Of a stretch of 8,308 nt of DNA, positions 1 through 5,895 are shown one piece after another. The stretch is from contig JAHDGN010000126.1 of the NCBI GenBank assembly GCA_020627645.1, positions 1-8,308 on the forward strand, written 5' to 3'. The notes under the pieces are model-generated. The model had not been told where the DNA came from. It ran no database searches and saw only the letters and a program-made list of their open reading frames with translations. Made by a program: the position numbers and the translations under genes. The DNA is from Akkermansiaceae bacterium (lineage in GTDB: Bacteria > Verrucomicrobiota > Verrucomicrobiia > Verrucomicrobiales > Akkermansiaceae). Numbering within the stretch: position 1 is the stretch's first letter; the number at the start of each line of letters is the position of its first letter.

Positions 1-2675
1 CGACAGCTGGAACTCTTCTAAATACCCCGCTGCTTGCGGCGGGGATCTTTATTCGTGTTATTGGGGGGAGTCCGACTAGTAGTCTGGGTCGCCCAGGCAA
101 TGTTAACCAAGGAACAATTTCACTGGGGTTAAATAGTAATGAGGCTGAGCTTCTCTATCTGGGGGCGGGTGAGACGACAGATCGTGTCATACGACTAAGT
201 GGTACGACGGGAACAGTGACTCTTAATCAGTCAGGAACTCCGGCGGGTTATCCAACGGCGCGTGGGCAAAGTGGAAAACTTGAGTTTGCGAGTGACTTTT
301 TGATTCCTGGGGTAGCGGGCGCCGACAATCGAAAGACGATCGTCCTTACTCATACGACTTCGATTGAGACTGGGACCAATCAAGGGGTCGGAGAAATTAG
401 TGGTGATATTGGTGACAGCTTGGCTGGAAATCGTGGCCAAACTGCGACGAGCATTACTAAGTCTGGGTATGGAACCTGGATCCTTTCGGGCAATAATTCT
501 TTTGGTGGTGTTTTGAAAGTTGAGCAAGGTGATTTGATTTTGGCCAGGCAGGAATCGTTGGGTGGTGGAGAGCTTGAAATTGTAGACGGGGGCAGAGTGC
601 ATTTGAATTTTGTCGGGGTGCGTGAAATTTCCGGCCTCACGATTAATGGGGTTAGTTTACCTGATGGAATTTATGGGGCTTCTGGTTCCTTGGCTGATGT
701 TCCAGATGATTTCTATTTCTCTGGTCCTGGTTCGGTTAGGGTGGGTGTTGGGAGCTCTCTGACCAATGTTTCTCTTGTCAGGGTTGGAGGAAGTGATCCA
801 GCGGCCGGAGGAGAGCTTCTTTCGTATCGAGCAACAGTCTCGGGTGCTAGTCCGAGTGGTGTGGTTGCTTTTTTTGATGGAAACGATTTGATTGGTGAGG
901 TTCCTCTCAGTGGATCAGCGCAAGCTACACTGGTGACTCGATCTTTGGTGGGTGGGGAGCACTCTGTGACGGCAAGGTATTTAGGGGATTCAGCTCATGC
1001 CCCCGGTGTTTCTGAAAGTCTGACTCAGACAGTTGTTGAGGGGCGCTCTTCGACCAGCGTGGTGCTTTCTAGTGGGAGTAACCCTTCGGTTCAATGGATG
1101 CCGGCTTCTTTTACGGCTGCTGTTTCGGGGGTGGCGCCCACCGGAGATGTTCATTTTTATGATGGGGGAAATTTAATCGGGACGGCGCCTCTTAGTGGGA
1201 GTGGTCAAGCTTCGTTCACGACAAGTGGCCTTGCTGTGGGGTGGCGGGCTATTTCAGCGCGCTATGAAGGTGATTCCGCCAATGCGCCGAGTGCGACCAG
1301 TCTGCCCCTTTTTCAGACCGTCAGCCCGCCGGCTGGGAATGGGAAAGTCAAAGTCTTTATTCTAGCAGGTCAATCTAATATGGAGGGGTTTGGGCAGGTA
1401 GAATTGGGTCGTGATCCGACCAATCCTGATGGGCCGAATGTGGTTGGAGGGTTGGGTAGCCTTCGTCATATGCTCAATCGAAATCCAGAGCAATATGGGT
1501 ATCTTGTTGACGCAAGCAGTTCGGTGGGTGGAGAGCCTGGTTGGATCAATCGGGCGGATGTTTGGGTGACAAATTATGGAGGGATGCCAACGATGAGTCG
1601 TCGGAGGGGTATTCTGGATCCTGATTTTGGTCTTGAGGGGGGGCGGGGATTTATTGGCCCTGAGTTTGGTTTTGGTTTAATCGCTGGAAGTCGGTTCTCG
1701 GATCCTGTCTTGATCATCAAGTATGCGGTAGGAGGGCGTTCACTTGCGGTTGATTATCGTCCTCCGGGGGCGGTGGCGGCTAGGGGAGGTGTTGTGGGGC
1801 CAAATTATACGGAACTTGTTCAGATTGTGCAGCAAGTTTTGTCTGATATTGGAGCGGAATTTCCTGAGTATGCGGGACAAGGTTATGAGGTTTGTGGTTT
1901 TGGGTGGCATCAAGGATGGAACGATCGTTTCAATGGTAGTTTTCTTTCTGAGTACGAAGCTAACCTGAGAAATCTGATTCAGGATATCCGTGCTGAATTT
2001 GGGGTTCCGAATCTGCCGGTTGTTATTGCCAATAGTGGATTGGCGAATGCTCCCTCGGGTCCTGGAACTCTGTTGGAGGCACAGGGGAATGTTTCTGATC
2101 CGTCAAAATATCCAGACTTTGATGGTAATGTTTTTACGGTGGATACGCGCCCTTTCGATTATGGGAAATTTTTTGGGGGGAGTGAACAGGGTTTTCATTG
2201 GTATTGGAATGGGGAGTCTCATTTCAAGATTGGTCAGAGCATGGGGCATGCGATGATGAATATGATTCCTTCGTCTAGTTTGTCTGCTTATGAATCGTGG
2301 GCACTGCAGGGAGAGCAAGGGCTTTCGATGAATGTTGATGATGGGCAGAGCGATGATCCTGATCAGGATGGCTTAGTGAATCTCTTGGAGTTTGTTTTGG
2401 CCAATAGTCCGACTGACTCGTCAGTGTTGAATCTTCCGACATTGAGTGAGGAGAGCGATTCTGTTGTTTTCGAGTATCAGCGCAATATCGCTTCAAGGGA
2501 GCCGTCTACTCGGCAGGTGATTGAGGTGAGTGGCGATTTGGTCACCTGGGAGGAATTGGTCGTCCCTCATAGTGCCACTGTGATTTCTCCAATTTCTCAG
2601 ACGGTTGAAAGAGTTTCAGTGTCTATTCCTAGTGGCGAAGGATCGAGTTTTGTCCGCCTCAGAGTTGTTCAGTAG
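1..2675 (+). CDS. Modular secreted esterase: PATR beta-strand units, two Ig-like repeats, sialate O-acetylesterase (SASA) domain; 5' end missing
   Basis: The frame is open from base 3 to a TAG at 2673-2675, giving 890 visible residues without a start, so the gene begins outside the window; the first in-window GTG (216) lies inside a domain and is not the start. Numbering from base 3, residues about 40-250 resemble PATR passenger units (LYLGAGETTDRVI; a KSGYGTWILSGNNSF core near 152-166). Two Ig-like repeats of the Big_3 type follow (254-344, 350-440). From 447 comes an SGNH-fold SASA/DUF303 domain: GQSNM with nucleophile Ser458, WHQGWND at 635-641, and a conserved His at FHW (732; His740 is the alternative). 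The tail has a DPDQDG calcium-loop-like motif at 786-791 and an 'FVRLRV' end. No beta-barrel or PEP-CTERM anchor is visible, so export by signal peptide and a surface or extracellular location are inferred. Likely role: removing acetyl groups from a glycan (sialic acid, xylan or sulfated polysaccharide not distinguishable). Domain calls are confident; the substrate is unknown. Confidence 0.85.
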   Translation, partial: TAGTLLNTPLLAAGIFIRVIGGSPTSSLGRPGNVNQGTISLGLNSNEAELLYLGAGETTDRVIRLSGTTGTVTLNQSGTPAGYPTARGQSGKLEFASDFLIPGVAGADNRKTIVLTHTTSIETGTNQGVGEISGDIGDSLAGNRGQTATSITKSGYGTWILSGNNSFGGVLKVEQGDLILARQESLGGGELEIVDGGRVHLNFVGVREISGLTINGVSLPDGIYGASGSLADVPDDFYFSGPGSVRVGVGSSLTNVSLVRVGGSDPAAGGELLSYRATVSGASPSGVVAFFDGNDLIGEVPLSGSAQATLVTRSLVGGEHSVTARYLGDSAHAPGVSESLTQTVVEGRSSTSVVLSSGSNPSVQWMPASFTAAVSGVAPTGDVHFYDGGNLIGTAPLSGSGQASFTTSGLAVGWRAISARYEGDSANAPSATSLPLFQTVSPPAGNGKVKVFILAGQSNMEGFGQVELGRDPTNPDGPNVVGGLGSLRHMLNRNPEQYGYLVDASSSVGGEPGWINRADVWVTNYGGMPTMSRRRGILDPDFGLEGGRGFIGPEFGFGLIAGSRFSDPVLIIKYAVGGRSLAVDYRPPGAVAARGGVVGPNYTELVQIVQQVLSDIGAEFPEYAGQGYEVCGFGWHQGWNDRFNGSFLSEYEANLRNLIQDIRAEFGVPNLPVVIANSGLANAPSGPGTLLEAQGNVSDPSKYPDFDGNVFTVDTRPFDYGKFFGGSEQGFHWYWNGESHFKIGQSMGHAMMNMIPSSSLSAYESWALQGEQGLSMNVDDGQSDDPDQDGLVNLLEFVLANSPTDSSVLNLPTLSEESDSVVFEYQRNIASREPSTRQVIEVSGDLVTWEELVVPHSATVISPISQTVERVSVSIPSGEGSSFVRLRVVQ
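762..1034 (+). repeat. Ig-like repeat 1 within the esterase gene
   Basis: This segment encodes the first of two tandem bacterial Ig-like (Big_3 type) domains. The recognisable core is 'SGVVAFFDGNDLIGEVPLSG' followed by a 'GGEHSVTARYLGDSAHAPG' strand pair. It aligns end to end with the next repeat at protein level, although the DNA has diverged. Such domains usually act as spacers or carbohydrate-contacting stalks that hold a catalytic domain away from the cell. Confidence 0.75.
1050..1322 (+). repeat. Ig-like repeat 2 within the esterase gene
   Basis: Second tandem Ig-like domain, immediately before the SASA esterase domain. Its core 'TGDVHFYDGGNLIGTAPLSG' and 'AISARYEGDSANAP' match the corresponding parts of repeat 1 (FFDGNDLIG / TARYLGDSAHAP). 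A short PPAGNGK linker joins it to the catalytic domain. Confidence 0.75.
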
Positions 2676-2731
2676 AAGTGTTGATTTCCAAGGGGCTTTT
2701 TGTCCGACTTGGGTATGGTGGCACTTTGTTT

Positions 2732-2756
2732 TTTCGAGGGGCTAAGCGAAATTTTT
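2732..2756 (+). terminator. Possible weak terminator between convergent genes
   Basis: A TTTCG/CGAAA inverted repeat (2732-2736 and 2747-2751) encloses a 10-base loop and is followed on the + strand by five T. It lies 56 bases after the esterase stop and just beyond the queA stop on the other strand. The stem is only 5 bp, so this is weak. A further CCAAG/CTTGG pair at 2688-2692 and 2708-2712 sits in the same gap. Confidence 0.3.
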
Positions 2757-2767
2757 GGAGGTCGTGG

Positions 2768-3739
2768 CTAGGTGATGAGCATGCAGTCACCGTATGAGTA
2801 GAAGCGGTATTTGTTTTCGATGGCTTTGGCGTAAGCTTCCATAATGAGGTCGCGCGAGGCGAAGGCAGAGACGAGCATCATGAGGGTGGATTCTGGAAGG
2901 TGGAAGTTGGTGAGGAGAGTGTCGACTGCTTTGAATTGATAGGGGGGGTAGATGAAGATGTCGGTCTCTCCAATGGTTGGGGTGATTCCGGAAGTGGCGG
3001 CGAGATGTTCGAGCACGCGGGTGACGGTGGTTCCAACGGCGGCAATTTTTTTGGAGTGATTGATGGTGTTGGCTGCAGATTCAGAGAGTTGAAAATTTTC
3101 TGAGTGCATGTCGTGTTGTGAGGGGTCGTCAACTTTAACGGGGCGGAAGGTGCCGACACCGACGTGGAGGGTGAGGAAGGTGTGGGGTATGGAAGATAGG
3201 ATTTCGGGTGTGAAGTGAAGGCCAGCGGTGGGGGCGGCAATGGCACCTTCTTCGCGAGCATAGATTGTTTGGTATCGTTGGTGATCTGATTTTTCAGCAT
3301 CTCGTTCCATGTAGTGAGGAAGAGCAAGTTGGCCATATTTGTGGAGATCTGGTGCTTGATCCCATTTGATGAGACGTTCGCCCTTTTCATTGATTTGTAC
3401 GACAATGCCCGTGCTCTCTCCGATGGTCACGGAGTGGTCGATTTTCATTTTTTTTCCTGGGCGGACAAGGCACCACCAGTGTGAGGGATCGGGTGCATCG
3501 GTGCGGACGAGTTCGATTTTTTGATCATTCGAGAAAACGCGTGCGGGGATGACTTTGGTGTCATTGAGAACAAGAGTTTGTTCGGGGGGAAGAAGGTTGG
3601 AGAAATCGGAGAAGGAGTGATGGGAAATATTTCCTGTCGAGCGTTCGATGAGCATGAGACGAGAGGCGTCTCGGTCAGGAAGAGGTTGCGAGGCGATGAG
3701 CTCGGGAGGGAGGTGGTAGTGGAAGTCGGAGGTTCGCAT
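2768..3739 (-). CDS. queA: S-adenosylmethionine:tRNA ribosyltransferase-isomerase
   Basis: QueA transfers and isomerises the ribosyl group of S-adenosylmethionine onto 7-aminomethyl-7-deazaguanine at position 34 of tRNAs with GUN anticodons (Asp, Asn, His, Tyr), forming epoxyqueuosine in the cytoplasm. The 323-residue protein shows family motifs along its whole length: 'LIASQPLPDRDASRLM' (14-29), 'LVLNDTKVIPAR' (56-67), 'YAREEGAIAAPTAGLHF' (160-176), 'LHVGVGTFRPV' (191-201), 'VGTTVTRVLE' (235-244), 'TNFHLPESTLMMLVSAFA' (277-294) and a C-terminal 'YRFYSYGDCMLI'. It is somewhat shorter than typical QueA (about 340-360); the loss is between 'PARVF' and 'LVRPGK', where the usual Gly-rich segment is reduced. 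The ATG shares one base with the stop of the upstream gene (TAATG) and no Shine-Dalgarno sequence precedes it, so translation is probably coupled. It ends in TAG and is the last gene of the operon visible here. Confidence 0.95.
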   Translation of the reverse strand: MRTSDFHYHLPPELIASQPLPDRDASRLMLIERSTGNISHHSFSDFSNLLPPEQTLVLNDTKVIPARVFSNDQKIELVRTDAPDPSHWWCLVRPGKKMKIDHSVTIGESTGIVVQINEKGERLIKWDQAPDLHKYGQLALPHYMERDAEKSDHQRYQTIYAREEGAIAAPTAGLHFTPEILSSIPHTFLTLHVGVGTFRPVKVDDPSQHDMHSENFQLSESAANTINHSKKIAAVGTTVTRVLEHLAATSGITPTIGETDIFIYPPYQFKAVDTLLTNFHLPESTLMMLVSAFASRDLIMEAYAKAIENKYRFYSYGDCMLIT

Positions 3740-3741
3740 TA
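3739..3741 (-). promoter_or_regulatory. TAATG stop/start overlap coupling GH-GT2 and queA
   Basis: Read on the minus strand, the TAA stop of the GH-GT2 gene shares its last A with the ATG of queA. The preceding 20 bases hold no purine-rich ribosome binding site, so re-initiation by terminating ribosomes is the likely way queA is translated. Confidence 0.6.
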
Positions 3742-5889
3742 TTTTTTGGAAATGATTTGGAAGCCTAAAGAGAGGAGGGTTTCTTCAAGGTCAAGGTTCG
3801 GGCCGTGAATGCCGACAAAGGTATGTCCGTCGCGGGATGAGGTTTGTTCGGTCGCTGCGATGAGTTGGGTGTCGTGGAGTTGAAGGTCGAAGTGGGGAGA
3901 TGATGAGGGTTGCCATCCGAGTTGGATGAGGTGTTGGTAGAGTTCGTGGCGGCCTTGTTGTTCTGGATGAGCGAGTGTGAATCGAGTTTGCCAAGAAAGC
4001 GTTTTTTTGATGGTTGTCTTGTGATTTTTTTTTGCGGGGGCTCCATGTTTTCTACGGGTTCTGGAGCGAACGAATTGTTGAAGCCGTGTGAGAGTTTGAA
4101 GAAGGAAACGATTGAAGGGAGTGTTGTAGGGTTGGTGAAGGTGTTTGTGGAGTCGAGGAGTGATGGGTTGGAGTGATTGGTATGGGGCATTCCCGAGGGG
4201 GCCGGAGTAAATGAAGTCGCCAGTTTGAATGGCCATGGCGTCGCCTCGGTAGATGAAGCCTTCCCAGCGAATCCCTGATTGGTCGAAGCGTTGGGGGTGT
4301 TTCTTAAAGAGAAGGGCTTCGGCGTAACCGTATCCTCTTTGTTGCTTCAGGTATTTGGCGGGAGTTGCTCGGCGGTGATGCCAGACAAAGGCGGGCCCTG
4401 AAAATCCAAGGGTGTGGCCAGCGTCGCGAAGTCTCCAGCAGAAGTCGACGTCATCGCCGGCAGTTTGGAAGATTGGATCAAAGCCGTTGATATGATCGAA
4501 GGCTGATTTTTTGACACTGAGATTGCAACCTGGGAGGTGTTCAGCTGTGGTGTCGTCAAGCATGACATGTGTTGGTGCGCCTGGCGCTGCGGTGGTGAGA
4601 GCGAGTGAAAGCGAATCTGGAGCTGGGGGAATGTTGGGGCCTCCAATGGCGGAATGATTTGTTTGATCGTAGGTGATGGCGAGCCAGGAGAGCCAGAGGG
4701 GATCGGGTTGGCAGTCGTCGTCGGTATAGGCTAGGATTTCGCCGCTTGCCTTGGATGCTCCAAAGTTCCGAGCGGCGGAAAGTCCTGATGGGGGAAGGTG
4801 GTGGGCTTGGATGTTTGATTGAGAATCGAGGAAGGATTCAGTGTTGTCGTTAGATCCGTCGTTGATGACGATGATTTCGAAATTGGGGTATTGGATTTGG
4901 CGACAGGATTCTAAGCAGGCGGGGAGACGTTTTTCGCCGTTGCGGGTGCAGATGATGACTGAGAATTTGGGTGGAGTTTCTGGAATGGGGATGGGGAGTT
5001 TGAGGGTGGAAATTTGGGAGAGAGCGGGTTTTTCGGAGCCATCTCTGCGGACGAGCCCAAATGACCAATCATGAACAATGGCGTTGTTGTTGAACCAGTG
5101 GTCTGACCAAGCGTAGAGGGTGGCGCCAGCAAGTCCTGCATGGCGCGAGATTTGAAGTCCTTGGGTGAGGAGGTCGGCTTGTTGAGATTCAGAGTTCCGT
5201 TGGGTGTCGAGTCCGAATTCGGTGAGGTAGACTGGCCTGTCTCCTGCGAGGTGGTGAAGTTTTGGAAGGTAGCGTCTGAGGCTCTCGGCGTCTTGAAGGT
5301 AGATGTTAAAGGCGGTGAAATCGGCTAATTGTGGTTCGAGGTATTCGGTTGTCGGAAAATTGGCATATCCAACGGGGAGTTGAGGTGCGATTTTTTTTGA
5401 GGCTAGGATCAGATGGTCGATCGCTTGGCGGGTTTTGGTTGGTGAGATCCAGCGAGCGATATCAGTGGGGATTTCATTGCCGACGAGAATGGCGCCGAGA
5501 GCTGGGTGATGATGGTTGGCCTGAAGCCAGTTTTCGAGGTCGGAAAGAGCTTGTTTAAAGATTTGGGGAGATTGGTGGTAGAAGTCACAACCATGGCCCC
5601 AAGCATGGGTGGCGATGACGAGGAGATTGTTTTTGGATGCGCAGTCTAGGAGGGTTTGGTCTGGGAGTCCGTAGACTCGTATTGAATTGAACCCACGGGA
5701 TTTGATTTTGGGAAAATCGATTTCTGGGGAATGAGGGCTTGTTTGGGCGAATGGTCCGTAGGTGACGGTTCGGAGAAAGCACGGTTTGCCTTCGAGAAGG
5801 AAGTGCTTTCCGTGGACCGTTAATCTCACGGGTGGAATGTGAACTGAGATTGGGGGTGGCGCCAGCTTTGGTTTCAGTTCTCGAGTCAT
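3739..5889 (-). CDS. Glycoside hydrolase (clan A TIM barrel-like) fused to family 2 glycosyltransferase
   Basis: A 716-residue two-enzyme fusion. Residues about 20-295 resemble a GH2/GH5-like TIM barrel: 'GKPCFLRTVTYGPF' (34-47), 'SIRVYG' (69-74), 'VGNEIP' with putative acid/base Glu139, 'YLTEFGLDT' with putative nucleophile Glu224, and 'LYAWSDHW' with a strand-8 Trp (261). Residues 308-540 are a GT2 (GT-A fold) domain: 'FSVIICTRNGEKRL' (309-322), 'VINDGSNDNT' (341-350), metal/nucleotide-binding 'TDDDCQPDP' (389-397), 'AGDDVDFCWRLRDAG' (477-491). A processive-type QxxRW is absent; 'QQRGYGYAE' stands near its place. Residues 541-716 are a basic linker and a small domain I cannot assign. I see no signal peptide or hydrophobic membrane span, so it looks cytosolic or peripheral. 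Its start lies 6 bases after the lpxC-fabZ stop, implying co-transcription. It likely builds or remodels a glycan; donor and acceptor are unknown. His, Gln, Thr and Pro are unusually frequent, in line with the strand's base skew. Confidence 0.85.
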   Translation of the reverse strand: MTRELKPKLAPPPISVHIPPVRLTVHGKHFLLEGKPCFLRTVTYGPFAQTSPHSPEIDFPKIKSRGFNSIRVYGLPDQTLLDCASKNNLLVIATHAWGHGCDFYHQSPQIFKQALSDLENWLQANHHHPALGAILVGNEIPTDIARWISPTKTRQAIDHLILASKKIAPQLPVGYANFPTTEYLEPQLADFTAFNIYLQDAESLRRYLPKLHHLAGDRPVYLTEFGLDTQRNSESQQADLLTQGLQISRHAGLAGATLYAWSDHWFNNNAIVHDWSFGLVRRDGSEKPALSQISTLKLPIPIPETPPKFSVIICTRNGEKRLPACLESCRQIQYPNFEIIVINDGSNDNTESFLDSQSNIQAHHLPPSGLSAARNFGASKASGEILAYTDDDCQPDPLWLSWLAITYDQTNHSAIGGPNIPPAPDSLSLALTTAAPGAPTHVMLDDTTAEHLPGCNLSVKKSAFDHINGFDPIFQTAGDDVDFCWRLRDAGHTLGFSGPAFVWHHRRATPAKYLKQQRGYGYAEALLFKKHPQRFDQSGIRWEGFIYRGDAMAIQTGDFIYSGPLGNAPYQSLQPITPRLHKHLHQPYNTPFNRFLLQTLTRLQQFVRSRTRRKHGAPAKKNHKTTIKKTLSWQTRFTLAHPEQQGRHELYQHLIQLGWQPSSSPHFDLQLHDTQLIAATEQTSSRDGHTFVGIHGPNLDLEETLLSLGFQIISKK

Positions 5890-5895
5890 TCTCGA

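Noticed and set aside
216..218. GTG at 216 as the start of the esterase gene
   Set aside because: The frame stays open to the window edge and the upstream residues (including LYLGAGETTDRVI) continue a PATR-type unit, so the true start lies outside the window.
762..1322. The two Ig-like units as a recent DNA duplication or a CRISPR-like repeat
   Set aside because: Similarity is at protein level only; the DNA has diverged and there are no short identical repeats with regular spacers.
2688..2712. CCAAG/CTTGG inverted repeat as a terminator for the esterase gene
   Set aside because: The stem is only 5 bp with a 15-base loop, and its T run lies within the loop rather than after the stem.
2878..3405. 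Long open frame overlapping queA in another minus-strand frame
   Set aside because: It lies inside queA, whose protein has all family motifs. The alternative product is a Pro/Ser/Thr-rich low-complexity shadow caused by the base skew.
3765..4190. 141-residue minus-strand open frame within the 3' part of the GH-GT2 gene, considered as a frameshifted end
   Set aside because: The main frame runs on without interruption to a stop that overlaps queA, and the alternative product is low-complexity Asn/Ser/Thr/Pro sequence.
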